Assembly (NCBI RefSeq): GCF_000714935.1
Contig: NZ_JMIR01000003.1
Coordinates: forward strand, 62,001-126,000
Direction of reading: 5' to 3'
DNA length: 64,000 nucleotides
From: Tumebacillus flagellatus
GTDB taxonomy: Bacteria > Bacillota > Bacilli > Tumebacillales > Tumebacillaceae
Numbering within the stretch: the first letter of the stretch is position 1; each line of letters begins with the position of its first letter. A model generated the notes under the pieces. The model saw only the letters and a list, made by a program, of their open reading frames with translations, ran no database searches and had not been told where the DNA came from. The position numbers were made by a program, and so were the translations under genes. Below are positions 16,262 through 24,336 of the stretch, one piece after another.

Positions 16262-17288
16262 GACGCAACGTCAGCGCCATCCACAGCGTCCACGCTTGCA
16301 AAGGTTGGCGAACATCGTACCCGGTCAATTCTGCGATGCGGTCGAGGCGGTAGAGCAGTGTGTTGCGGTGGATGTACAGCGAACGGGCGGTGTCGGCCAC
16401 CTGCTGCCCGTGCTCCAGAAACGCAAACACCGTCTCGCGCAATTCGGATGAAAGCCCGGCAAACACATCCTCCGGCAACACCTCTTGGAGAAATTGCGCT
16501 TGGATGTCGGAAGGCAATCCGTGAAACAGCCTCGAAAGCCCGAGTTTGCGGAAGTCGTGCACCCGCTCCTTGCTTCGATAGAGACGTCCGGCGTCGAGCG
16601 CAAATTGCGCTTCTCGGCGCGCATCCGGCAACTTGCTCCACGTCTCGACGGGCGCGGAAAAACCGGCGCGAAACAACGAGAACAATTCCGCTCCCAACGT
16701 GTCCAACCATCCGGAAAGCTCTTCGGAAAAAAACAAACCTTCCATCATCTCCTGCGTATTCGACGGCTCCAACGTCTCCTTCGCCAAGACACGAGGACGC
16801 CCGCTCCCAGGTGTTTCGTTCGTTTCCTGCGCAGGCAAGAGCAGATAGATTCGTTTTTTCCCATCGGTGGCGATGGCGCAGGGCTCGACGCTGACGAGTT
16901 CACGTAACATCTCGACAGCGTCAGCCAGATCAGCCGGCTCCCCGCTGGCAGAATCGCGTTCGACGGTGATCACACATGCTCCGGCAGCAGTCTGCCAACC
17001 TGATGTTTCCAATGCGTTTGCAAGGACGGCGGGGTCGGGCTCGTCCGCGCCGGATAGCCAGCGTTCGATCACGCCGCGCTCTCCCCCGCGATCCTCAAGC
17101 ATTAGGTCGAGCAGAGCACCGACGGCGGGCGGCAAGTTTACTTCGGGGACGAGCAGGACAGACTGCCCGTCCAACGGAATCTGCCAGTGCCCGGTACGGC
17201 GAAGAGGCCATTCCCCTGCCTGGGAATGGCCTGTTTCGACCGTGCCGTATGGAAGTAAGATTTCCGCCAACTTTTTGTTGTCGAGCAT
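16251..17288 (-). CDS. PucR/CdaR-type transcriptional regulator
   Basis: 345 residues. The C-terminal 60 residues carry the PucR-type helix-turn-helix (GQQVADTARSLYIHRNTLLY, then RLDRIAELTGYD), preceded by a GGDEF-like middle region with no catalytic motif seen. Family members sense small molecules such as diacids or purine derivatives. AGGAGG lies seven bases before the ATG at 17288. It directly precedes the MsmX/UgpC-type ATPase gene and may control it; the long inverted repeat at 16216-16261 is a candidate site. Confidence 0.75.
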   Translation of the reverse strand: MLDNKKLAEILLPYGTVETGHSQAGEWPLRRTGHWQIPLDGQSVLLVPEVNLPPAVGALLDLMLEDRGGERGVIERWLSGADEPDPAVLANALETSGWQTAAGACVITVERDSASGEPADLADAVEMLRELVSVEPCAIATDGKKRIYLLLPAQETNETPGSGRPRVLAKETLEPSNTQEMMEGLFFSEELSGWLDTLGAELFSLFRAGFSAPVETWSKLPDARREAQFALDAGRLYRSKERVHDFRKLGLSRLFHGLPSDIQAQFLQEVLPEDVFAGLSSELRETVFAFLEHGQQVADTARSLYIHRNTLLYRLDRIAELTGYDVRQPLQAWTLWMALTLRRAS

Positions 17289-17314
17289 ATTCAAACCTCC
17301 TGCGACTCGGAGAC

Positions 17315-18703
17315 TTAAGATACGGCAGCTTCCACTCCTTCAGACGGAGAGTTCGAAGACGTGACGAAGCCCATCTTCTCCCATCTGCGGGAACGCCAGC
17401 GCCAAAGCATAAACAATCCGCGGAACCACTCGTCGGCGGCAAACGCAATCCACATGCCGAGCAGCCCCATGCCAAAGTGGATGCCGAGCAGATACGAAAG
17501 TCCCGCCGAGATGCTCCACATGGACAGGATGCCCATGTAAACGGGAAACTTCGCGTCCCCCGCGGCGCGCAACGACGCGATGACAACGAGGTTAAACGTC
17601 CGACCCGGCTCCAAGATCAGCGTCATGAGAATCAACTTCGACCCCAGTTCGATGATTCCTTGGTCGGTGGTGAACAGCCCGAGCAACTGATGGCGGAAGA
17701 GCGAGAAGATTCCCGCCATCAGCACTGCGACGACGAGCGCTACTTTGAGGCTTCGCATGCAAGCTTTGTACGCTTCGTTTTTTTGTCCGGCTCCGACGTA
17801 GTGTCCGACCATGATCTGCGTCGCTTGCCCGACGGCAATCGAGAACAGGAACACGAACATCATGATGTTTTGCGTGTACACTTTCGTCGTGAGCGCGGCG
17901 GTGCCAAGCGAGGAAATGAAGTACGTGATCAACACTTGTGAAGCGTTGTACGACAAGTTTTCGCCCGCAGCCGGCACGCCGATGCGCAAGATGCTCGTGA
18001 GCGCATAGCGCGGGAAATGGAGAAGCGCGCGAAACGGCAGGTCGCCGTTGACCCGCTTATAAAGCAAGATCGCGATGGCAATCAACCCGACGGTGCGGGC
18101 GAACGCGGTCGACATCGACACCCCGGCGACGCCGAGCACCGGCAGATCAAACGGGCCGAACAACATAAAGTAGTTCCCGACCACGTTGAGGATGTTCATC
18201 CCGATCGTCACATACATCGCGTCGCGGGTGAAGCCGTGACTGCGGACGATCGAGCCGATCGTCATCATCACCGCGCCGACGAACGAGAAACCGCCGACGA
18301 TGTGGATGAATGGCATGGCGAAGTCTTTAAGTTCGGGCGGCAGGCCCATCCAGCGCAAGAACGTATCGCCGAACAGGAACAGCACGCCGCTCATCAGCAA
18401 GCCGAAAATCAAGTTGACGGCGATGGCGACGACAGCGACTTCCGACGCTTTTTTCGGTTCTTTGGCTCCGAGAAACTGCGAGACGACAATCCCCGACCCC
18501 ATCGCGACAAAACCATACAACACGATGACAATACCGAGCAGTTGGTTGGCGACCCCGACAGCCGCGACGGCATTGTCGGAGAAGCGGCTGAGCATCAGCG
18601 TGTCGGCGTTGCCCATCAACATCTGCAGGGTAATCTCAATAAAAATCGGCCAGGTCAGCGCAAACAACGAAAACTTGCGCACCGTTTCTCCTGTTTTCGT
18701 CAA
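17315..18703 (-). CDS. MATE family multidrug/metabolite exporter
   Basis: About 462 residues with 12 predicted membrane helices in two related halves. The N-terminal 'FALTWPIFIEITLQMLMGNADTLMLSRFSDNAVAAVG' is the typical MATE start and 'GSGIVVSQFLGAKEPKKAS' follows. MATE proteins export cationic drugs or metabolites against sodium or protons. AAAGG lies nine bases before the TTG at 18703, which is preferred to the TTG at 18712 that touches it. It is followed after 26 bases by the PucR-type regulator gene, so the two may be co-transcribed. Confidence 0.88.
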   Translation of the reverse strand: MTKTGETVRKFSLFALTWPIFIEITLQMLMGNADTLMLSRFSDNAVAAVGVANQLLGIVIVLYGFVAMGSGIVVSQFLGAKEPKKASEVAVVAIAVNLIFGLLMSGVLFLFGDTFLRWMGLPPELKDFAMPFIHIVGGFSFVGAVMMTIGSIVRSHGFTRDAMYVTIGMNILNVVGNYFMLFGPFDLPVLGVAGVSMSTAFARTVGLIAIAILLYKRVNGDLPFRALLHFPRYALTSILRIGVPAAGENLSYNASQVLITYFISSLGTAALTTKVYTQNIMMFVFLFSIAVGQATQIMVGHYVGAGQKNEAYKACMRSLKVALVVAVLMAGIFSLFRHQLLGLFTTDQGIIELGSKLILMTLILEPGRTFNLVVIASLRAAGDAKFPVYMGILSMWSISAGLSYLLGIHFGMGLLGMWIAFAADEWFRGLFMLWRWRSRRWEKMGFVTSSNSPSEGVEAAVS

Positions 18704-18804
18704 GAATCTCAACCTTTCTAGGTCCGAAGTAAGGCAACCCCAGTATACACGGAATTTGTCACATCGGGTATCTGCATTCGCTATTTCCCCGGAAATATGT
18801 CGAA

Positions 18805-18830
18805 GAAAAAAGCCACCCAGAAGGTGACTT
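18805..18830 (-). terminator. Terminator after the ArsC/Spx-like gene
   Basis: On the minus strand AGTCACC (18823-18829) pairs with GGTGGCT (18811-18817), followed by a T run. It ends the type VII-like cassette. Confidence 0.7.
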
Positions 18831-18851
18831 GTCGGATACTTGCTTATGATC

Positions 18852-19205
18852 CTATGCGCGGTCTGCGCGGGTCAATGCCGCAAATTTTTCCTCGTCCAAG
18901 CCGAGGATCAAGTTCCCGTCATGTTTGACGATCGGGCGTTTGACCAGCGTGGGTTCGGTGGCGATCAGTTCGGCGAGAGATTGCTCGTCCATCGCGTAGA
19001 GTTCGTCCTTGCGCTCTTGGTACACCGGCGAGTTCGGGCGGAGCAGGTCTTGGACGGTCAGCCCGAGGGTGCGGGAAATTTCAAGGATTTCGGCGGCGGT
19101 GAGCATGTTTTCTTCCAAATTGCGCTCGACCGTTTCCGTGTTGGCAAAAATCTCGCGGGTCTTTTTGCTCTTGGAGCAGGTCGGGTGGTAGATGACTTCG
19201 ATCAA
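18852..19205 (-). CDS. ArsC/Spx family protein (arsenate reductase-like)
   Basis: 117 residues with the thioredoxin-like ArsC/Spx layout: IEVIYHPTCSKSKKTREIF at the N-terminus with one Cys (C-x-x-S rather than CxxC), a central 'RNLEENMLTAAEI' segment, and the 'LVKRPIVKHDGNLILGL' C-terminal signature. Such proteins are thiol reductases or, in the Spx group, RNA polymerase partners. A TTG at 19205 is preceded by GAGGAGG at eight bases and is preferred to a longer frame that overlaps the upstream gene. It follows the DUF4176 gene by 19 bases. Confidence 0.8.
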   Translation of the reverse strand: MIEVIYHPTCSKSKKTREIFANTETVERNLEENMLTAAEILEISRTLGLTVQDLLRPNSPVYQERKDELYAMDEQSLAELIATEPTLVKRPIVKHDGNLILGLDEEKFAALTRADRA

Positions 19206-19224
19206 GGGCAGGGCCTCCTCTTGG

Positions 19225-19524
19225 TTATTCTGCAGGAACTTCGAGTACAATTTTGCGATGGCGCTGGAGAAGTTCTTGAGCAATGACTTCTTCTTCGTCG
19301 GTGAAACCGAGATGGACGATTTCTTCGATGGCGGAGTGGTTGAAGACGAAAGTTTTCTCCGGGTTGATGAACCCCTCCGGATAGGGTACCCCGACATAGT
19401 CGAATTGTTCGCCGGTTTCTTCTTTGTTCAGGCAGCGTCCGTAGATCATCAGGCGCTTGGTGCCGCGGTGCAGGCGGACGAGAGTGCCAAGCGGTAGGTA
19501 GTCGGTTTCGAGTTGTTGGGTCAT
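19225..19524 (-). CDS. DUF4176 protein (type VII secretion-associated)
   Basis: 99 residues, soluble. The core 'YLPLGTLVRLHRGTKRLMIYGR', 'FDYVGVPYPEGF' and the final acidic helix match DUF4176, a small family regularly found in type VII secretion (ESX/Yuk) loci of Firmicutes. Its role is not settled; partner or chaperone of LXG/WXG effectors is the usual proposal. AAGGAG precedes the ATG. It follows the membrane protein gene by 17 bases in a run beginning with a WXG protein. Confidence 0.8.
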   Translation of the reverse strand: MTQQLETDYLPLGTLVRLHRGTKRLMIYGRCLNKEETGEQFDYVGVPYPEGFINPEKTFVFNHSAIEEIVHLGFTDEEEVIAQELLQRHRKIVLEVPAE

Positions 19525-19541
19525 GGGAGTGCAGCTCCTTT

Positions 19542-20273
19542 TTAGTAGTCTTCTTCGATGTAAAGATCAGGGTGACGACGGATGAGGATGTAGCGGTAGA
19601 TCATGACGACCGCGAAGGCCATCCACACAAGGCTCATGAGATACAAGATACCGACTCCAAGCAGCGCCCCTTGCCAGTGGAAGAACGAATAAACAACATG
19701 GCCTACCAATACGCCAATCGAGCTGAAGCTGACTATTAGTTTATAGTTGACTCCCCCATCAAAAAAAGTGCCCCGTTTGACTTTCCCTACAACGTAAGAG
19801 CAGGTTGCAACCAGCCCTAATAGTACCCCTACAACGAAAACAATCCCGTAGAATGGCGAATGCAAATTCTGTCCCGAGTAGAGAAACTTCTGAATCAATA
19901 CAAGATAGCCAACAGAAGCAAAGGCAGCAAATACGCCTAAATACAAGCGAGAGGCAATCTGACGTTTCTTGGGATTGATGATGATCCAGAGGGCGAAGAG
20001 ATGTAGCAGAATGATGGGCGGCACCAAGAGATTGCGGTAGAGTTCTACATAAGGATCTGCATAAATAAACAGCAACATTAAGATGTCCACAAAAAACACC
20101 AAAAAGAAAATTACGGCACCACGCAAAGAGGAGAGAGGGAGCGAATGATTTAGAAACTCAGACAGCGAACTGATATCCACTGTGCTGGAGTTGAGAGATT
20201 TGACAAGGTCGTTCGCTTCTTTTTTGCTGATATCAAAAAACTTGGCAAGTTCATCAGCGTCTCGTTTTTTCAT
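19542..20273 (-). CDS. Polytopic membrane protein, candidate immunity protein
   Basis: 243 residues with six or seven predicted helices after a soluble N-terminus (MKKRDADELAKFF). It resembles each half of the 21609-22939 product: both share LLVPPIILLHLFALW, then GYLVLIQKFLY-type segments, and end in Y-x-x-I/M-R-x-(H/N)-P-(D/E). The family is not recognised. The ribosome binding site AAGGAGGG is formed by the last codons of the WXG gene and the two genes are one base apart, so production is tightly coupled. Such coupling is typical of effector/immunity pairs, an inference only. Confidence 0.7.
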   Translation of the reverse strand: MKKRDADELAKFFDISKKEANDLVKSLNSSTVDISSLSEFLNHSLPLSSLRGAVIFFLVFFVDILMLLFIYADPYVELYRNLLVPPIILLHLFALWIIINPKKRQIASRLYLGVFAAFASVGYLVLIQKFLYSGQNLHSPFYGIVFVVGVLLGLVATCSYVVGKVKRGTFFDGGVNYKLIVSFSSIGVLVGHVVYSFFHWQGALLGVGILYLMSLVWMAFAVVMIYRYILIRRHPDLYIEEDY

Positions 20274-20274
20274 G

Positions 20275-21477
20275 TCAATACCCTCCTTGGTAATACATAT
20301 AGCTTCCTGGAGGATACACGCTGCTTTGCACATCCCAGCCACACTTTGTCAAATTACCGACTGAGTCGATCGCTTCCTCCAAACCGTCTTTCATATGATC
20401 GCCGATCGATTTGCCATTCACATAAGTTCCGTCGGTTATCAATGAGCAGAAATACCCGACAGCGAAACCTCCAACGGCTCCAAGCAACGTGCCAATCGGG
20501 CCTCCAATCGCTGTCCCGATCGCAGCACCGGTATACGTCGCTGCTGCCATCGAAACTGCACCAACTCCGACATCTACAGTGGCTTCCGCGACAATATGAC
20601 TCGTGCTCTTGCCCTCTTGAATGTTTTCATAGAGATGAGTCCCTGTATCAACCGCGATGCTTGCATATCCCATAGCTGTGCCGAATCCTTTGATATCTTT
20701 CATGGCTTGCATCGTGACAACTCTAGGTTCTGCAACTGTCATCGCCTGTCGATAATTTGGAGATTTGGGCGTGTAAGTACCATGCCCTTCGATACCTTTC
20801 AATTGCGGATTATTGATTTCATAAAAAGTACCTTTCTTTAATTTATAACGTTTGGCACCATACCCTTTCTTGTAATCTGCGTACCCATTAGCAACATCCT
20901 TCAAGCCCCCTGCGTTAGCAACCGTTTTCGAGAAACCTACCAAAGGAGCCGACCAGTCGATATTGAAAGCTTCATCATACGATTTGAAACAATGCAAATT
21001 CTCCACCATACCCGAGAGATCGTTAAAGGAGTCCTCGGCACTTTTGTTCGCTTGGAATTCAATCGTTTGCGATTCGGCAACGAGCGCAGCGCGGCGATTC
21101 AGGTAATAATGAAGATCGCTTCGATAGGAAGCTCTCCGTTCCGGATCATCGGTGCTGTTGATGCAATGATGCAGATAGTCGATCTCTCCTTGCAAACTCT
21201 CCGACTGTTGAATCAAGCTGTTCACCTGATCCAACTGTCCCGCCAACGCATTCAACGTCCCGGCGATTTTTTCAAAAATCGTTCCTGCTGTCCGCAGATC
21301 TTCGAACATGACATCGGACACAGCCGAAAAACGGAGCGCCGCGGTACCCTTCCATTCCTCCATCGTCTGGGTCTGATGCCCCTTCAACCGCGTCACTTTC
21401 GCGGCAAAATCTTGAGAAGCCCCGCCAAAGCGATAGGCGCCGTTTCGAATCGCATACGTGTCTGAGATACGTGTCAT
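20275..21477 (-). CDS. WXG-type secreted effector-like protein with glycine-zipper C-terminus
   Basis: 400 residues, no signal peptide. The N-terminal 100 residues are helical and carry a WXG turn (MEEWKGTAALRF), followed by a coiled-coil-like stretch (FEKIAGTLNALAGQLDQVNSLI); this is the LXG/WXG100 targeting type for type VII secretion. The C-terminal part (about 280-360) is rich in small residues with GAAIGTAIGGPIGTLLGAVG, a glycine zipper that could insert into membranes. No known toxin catalytic motif is seen. The ATG follows TTGGGGGTTGG. The downstream membrane protein, DUF4176 and ArsC-like genes are on the same strand, closely spaced. No ESX secretion apparatus gene lies in this window. 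Confidence 0.75.
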   Translation of the reverse strand: MTRISDTYAIRNGAYRFGGASQDFAAKVTRLKGHQTQTMEEWKGTAALRFSAVSDVMFEDLRTAGTIFEKIAGTLNALAGQLDQVNSLIQQSESLQGEIDYLHHCINSTDDPERRASYRSDLHYYLNRRAALVAESQTIEFQANKSAEDSFNDLSGMVENLHCFKSYDEAFNIDWSAPLVGFSKTVANAGGLKDVANGYADYKKGYGAKRYKLKKGTFYEINNPQLKGIEGHGTYTPKSPNYRQAMTVAEPRVVTMQAMKDIKGFGTAMGYASIAVDTGTHLYENIQEGKSTSHIVAEATVDVGVGAVSMAAATYTGAAIGTAIGGPIGTLLGAVGGFAVGYFCSLITDGTYVNGKSIGDHMKDGLEEAIDSVGNLTKCGWDVQSSVYPPGSYMYYQGGY

Positions 21478-21565
21478 CACATCCAACCCCCAACAACACA
21501 ACCAGTAATCTAACTTGAATATAGCAAAATTTTACCTATTTAGGAACTCCTATAAAAACACTGTT

Positions 21566-21594
21566 CAAAAAAATACCCCGCTGCAACAGCGAGG
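21566..21594 (-). terminator. Rho-independent terminator
   Basis: On the minus strand CCTCGCTG pairs with CAGCGGGG around TTG, followed by a T run at 21566-21571. It follows the C-terminal fragment of the frameshifted membrane protein gene. Confidence 0.7.
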
Positions 21595-21608
21595 AACGTT
21601 AGCGAAAT

Positions 21609-21794
21609 TTAGTAAGATCGGCGCTTTCTCCTTTTCCTTTTTGAAGTCTTCGCGGCGTTTGACAGCCCCGCCGCAGCTTCCATGATCCACTCCGGGTTCT
21701 GCCGCATCCACTTGTACTCCCGAAAATTCGTAAGCGCCGTCGTCTGTAAACAGAACGTCAAGAAGAGATACGCTCCCGCAAACCATCCGTACAT
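21609..21794 (-). pseudogene. Out-of-frame C-terminus of the duplicated membrane protein
   Basis: This frame begins directly after a run of 12 G on the coding strand and reads MYGWFAGAYLFLTFCLQTTA then MRQNPEWIMEAAAGL. It matches the end of the first half of the upstream gene (MRQHPEYV) and of the 243-residue paralogue (IRRHPDLY). With 13 or 10 G in the run it would fuse in frame to the upstream gene, giving about 443 residues. It has no ribosome binding site of its own. Confidence 0.75.
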
Positions 21795-22939
21795 CCCCCC
21801 CCCCCCAAAACACCGTGCGCCCCAAAAACGACAAGGCCCGCAGCGTAGAGGTACTTACGGTATGTTTCAGCCCCTCGCCAACGCCAAACCCACAGGAGCA
21901 CATACACCCCTCCGGCGAGGTAGCAATACCACAGCGTCCTCATCCCTTGCAAATCATAGACAAGCTTCATCGTGAGGATCAGGTACCCTGCCGAAGCAAC
22001 CGCCCCCAATATCCCTTGGAACAACTTGGCTCCCACCCGCTGGCGACCTGCCGTCATGTACAAGCCGATCCCCAAAACGTGCAAGACAACCAGCGCCGGC
22101 ACCGTCAACCAAAAGCAGAAATAGGTAAACGGAGCCCAGATCACCACCGGAAGCCACGAAAGATCCAGCAGCAACAGCACCGTCACGAGAACAGTCCGCT
22201 GCGCACCGGGATCATAAGCAAAACGAAGCCGCTTCGCAACGCTCGGCATCCCTTCCTCCCCAGGCTCGGATTCCGCCTTCGCCCAAGGTCTGCCAAACCT
22301 CACATACTCCGGATGCTGCCTCATCAGCCGATAGCGGAACACTTCCGCCGCCGCATCCGTCATGAGAAACCCGACGCCCCAGAACATATCCAGCACCAGC
22401 TCGATACCCGGATTCCCTACCCACTGATACATCAAGAGCTGTGCCAACATCCCGGCACCGATATACAAATGGATCCCTCGGTACGGAAATGCCTCAAAGC
22501 TCCGTCCCTCTTTGTAGAGTTTGCTCGTGTACGCTCTCCGCACATGCCCGCGATAGATCCAATAAACACCGCCCGCATACCAGAGCAAACTCACCACCGA
22601 GTAGTGCGGAAACGGAACATCAATGAAGTAATAGTTGAATTTCTGCTCCAACACCCAAATTCCGTATACCGCCACAAACCCATACAATCCGTTAAACAAC
22701 GTGTACAGTTCCTTGCGCTCCCGATGCATCCACAGCCAGATCGCAAATGCGTGCAGCAATACGATCGGCGGAAGTAACAGATCCAGATACAACCGCGCCA
22801 CCGGCTGGATAAACAACAGAGGAACCAAGAGGAGATCCATTGTCCACACGACCAACAGCAGCGGAAGATGCGGTTTGATGTCTTCTCGTTTCTGAAGGTA
22901 TCCCGCCAAGTACCCCGATTGAATTTTCTTCTCCGCCAA
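21758..22939 (-). CDS. Internally duplicated polytopic membrane protein, interrupted at a G run
   Basis: 393 residues as read, with two tandem copies of a roughly 180-residue membrane domain. The first holds 'LLLPPIVLLHAFAIWLW' and 'MRQHPEYVRFGRPW', the second 'LTVPALVVLHVLGIGLY' and GYLILTMKLVYDL. The domain is the same as in the 243-residue protein beside the WXG gene. The frame leaves the family pattern at the 12-G run (21795-21806) and ends with an unrelated tail (CTDGLRERISS). The TTG at 22939 with GGGGGG six bases upstream is preferred; a longer frame from 23002 has no site. Function unknown; a role as immunity or partner protein is possible. Confidence 0.7.
   Translation of the reverse strand: MAEKKIQSGYLAGYLQKREDIKPHLPLLLVVWTMDLLLVPLLFIQPVARLYLDLLLPPIVLLHAFAIWLWMHRERKELYTLFNGLYGFVAVYGIWVLEQKFNYYFIDVPFPHYSVVSLLWYAGGVYWIYRGHVRRAYTSKLYKEGRSFEAFPYRGIHLYIGAGMLAQLLMYQWVGNPGIELVLDMFWGVGFLMTDAAAEVFRYRLMRQHPEYVRFGRPWAKAESEPGEEGMPSVAKRLRFAYDPGAQRTVLVTVLLLLDLSWLPVVIWAPFTYFCFWLTVPALVVLHVLGIGLYMTAGRQRVGAKLFQGILGAVASAGYLILTMKLVYDLQGMRTLWYCYLAGGVYVLLWVWRWRGAETYRKYLYAAGLVVFGAHGVLGGGGCTDGLRERISS
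21795..21806. repeat. Homopolymer run of 12 C (G on the coding strand)
   Basis: Twelve consecutive C on the plus strand lie at the point where the coding frame of the duplicated membrane protein breaks. Runs of this length are prone to slipped-strand length change and to sequencing error. Confidence 0.95.
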
Positions 22940-23041
22940 AACCTTCCCCCCATACCCCAAACTTTCTGTCTCGAATATGTATAATCTAGCAAAATCGGGC
23001 ATAGACTTCTAGCAACAGACTACATAAGGGAGTGCAGCCCA

Positions 23042-23140
23042 ATGAAAAAACCTCAATCGAAAAATGCCCTCATTCTCGCGTTCATCCAAAACCGCATCTG
23101 CGAAAACACCCTGCGTCAATCCTTGAAACAAGCCCGATAA
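23042..23140 (+). CDS. Possible 32-residue basic small protein
   Basis: An ATG preceded by TAAGGGAG opens 32 codons (MKKPQSKNALILAFIQNRIC and so on), ending 20 bases before a strong terminator. The product is basic, with Cys and Asn, and matches no family I know. Position between two minus-strand genes, with its own site and terminator, supports expression, but the size leaves doubt. Confidence 0.4.
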   Translation: MKKPQSKNALILAFIQNRICENTLRQSLKQAR

Positions 23141-23158
23141 CGCCACTCTGCCCGCAAG

Positions 23159-23208
23159 CAAAAAAAGAACACCAACTGCTCATTTAAGCAGCTTGGTGTT
23201 CTTTTTTG
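23159..23208. terminator. Bidirectional terminator
   Basis: AAGAACACCAA (about 23165-23175) pairs with TTGGTGTTCTT (23193-23203), extended by CTGCT/AGCAG, with A and T runs outside. It can end the small plus-strand frame and the minus-strand oxygenase gene. Confidence 0.85.
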
Positions 23209-23271
23209 TCTGCCGCGCGTTGGTGCGAGGAATTCGAGCGCGCGGAGTCCGGACGGCATGTGCGTGCCTGA

Positions 23272-24222
23272 TTATTTTTTGATCAAACCGATTTCGACCA
23301 GACGTTGGTGCAGGAAGCCGCCGGCGGTGATCGCCGGGTACTTCTGCGGGTTCTCTTCCGTCACGCAGGACGGGATGACGTCGAGCACGCAAGAGGAGTA
23401 CGGGTGGACGAAGAACGGCATGGAATAGCGCGAGGTGTTCTCCCCCTTCGGATTGACGACGCGGTGCGTGGTCGCCGGAATCACTTCGTTGGTGATGCGG
23501 GAGAGCATGTCGCCGGCATCGACGATGATTTGGTTCTCTTCCGCTTCGACCGGCAGCCATTCGCCGTCGCGGGTCAGCAGTTCCAGACCCGAAGCGGTCG
23601 CCGAGCACAGCAGGGTGATCAAGTTGATGTCTTCATGTTCCGCAGCGCGCACCGCTTCCGGGTCCATGTGCGGCTCAAGCGGCGGGTAGTGGATCATGCG
23701 CAGGACGGAGTTGCCTTCGTGAATCATGTCGGAGAAGAAGTTTTGACGCAGATCGAAGTGAATCGTCAGCGCTTCCAGCATGTTGCGGGCAACGCGCTCG
23801 AGTTCACGGTAGAAGGAAAGCGAGTCTTTGCGGAAGTTCGGAATCTCTTCCGGCCAGACGTTCTCCGGGTAGTCTTCATAAAGAGCATGGCCTTTGGGAA
23901 GCTCTTGGCCGACGTGCCAGAATTCCTTGAGGTCGCCGACGGTGCGGTTTTTTGCGTGTTCTTTGCCAAATCCGGTGTATCCGCGTTGGCCGCCGGAGAT
24001 TTGACCGTACTTGTTCTTGCTCTCAAGGTCGAGACCGAACAGGTTCTCGATGTTGGTGTAGTTTTGGTTGATCAGACTCGGGTCGATCCCGTGACCTTCG
24101 AGGATAATGAAACCGCAATCCATCAGACCGGCTGCGAATTCTTCGGCGAAACGACGGCGTTCTTCCGCCTTGCCGTGGGTGAAATCTTTCAAGTTTAAGG
24201 TGCGGATAATCGTCTTGCTCAT
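23272..24222 (-). CDS. Fe(II)/2-oxoglutarate oxygenase, isopenicillin N synthase-like
   Basis: 316 residues. The N-terminal DIOX_N-type region ends in 'GFIILEGHGI'; the catalytic jelly roll holds HEDINLITLL (the H-x-D of the iron site), TTHRVVNP (distal His) and RYSMPFFVHP (the R-x-S that binds 2-oxoglutarate). Members oxidise small molecules in the cytosol; the substrate is not evident and no biosynthetic cluster surrounds it. AAGGAGG precedes the ATG. A cre-like palindrome lies 16-29 bases upstream of the start, suggesting carbon catabolite control. Confidence 0.88.
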   Translation of the reverse strand: MSKTIIRTLNLKDFTHGKAEERRRFAEEFAAGLMDCGFIILEGHGIDPSLINQNYTNIENLFGLDLESKNKYGQISGGQRGYTGFGKEHAKNRTVGDLKEFWHVGQELPKGHALYEDYPENVWPEEIPNFRKDSLSFYRELERVARNMLEALTIHFDLRQNFFSDMIHEGNSVLRMIHYPPLEPHMDPEAVRAAEHEDINLITLLCSATASGLELLTRDGEWLPVEAEENQIIVDAGDMLSRITNEVIPATTHRVVNPKGENTSRYSMPFFVHPYSSCVLDVIPSCVTEENPQKYPAITAGGFLHQRLVEIGLIKK

Positions 24223-24237
24223 GGCGGCCTCCTTAGC

Positions 24238-24251
24238 TGTAAGCGCTTACG
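24238..24251. promoter_or_regulatory. cre-like operator (CcpA or LacI-type)
   Basis: TGTAAGCGCTTACG matches the CcpA consensus TGWAANCGNTNWCA at all but the last base, and contains the perfect palindrome GTAAGCGCTTAC. It lies just upstream of the ribosome binding site of the oxygenase gene, where binding would block transcription. Confidence 0.65.
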
Positions 24252-24336
24252 ATTGGTTTCGTTGTTTCTTTTCCATTAATAATGTAGCACGGCGGGAAGA
24301 GGTCTGACAACTGACCTCTTGCAAAAAAAGTAGGAC

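Noticed and set aside
21565-21903. A 112-residue minus-strand frame crossing the 12-G run
   Set aside because: It is the third frame over the run; its sequence (MCSCGFGVGEGLKHTV and so on) does not match the repeated membrane domain, whereas the other two frames do.
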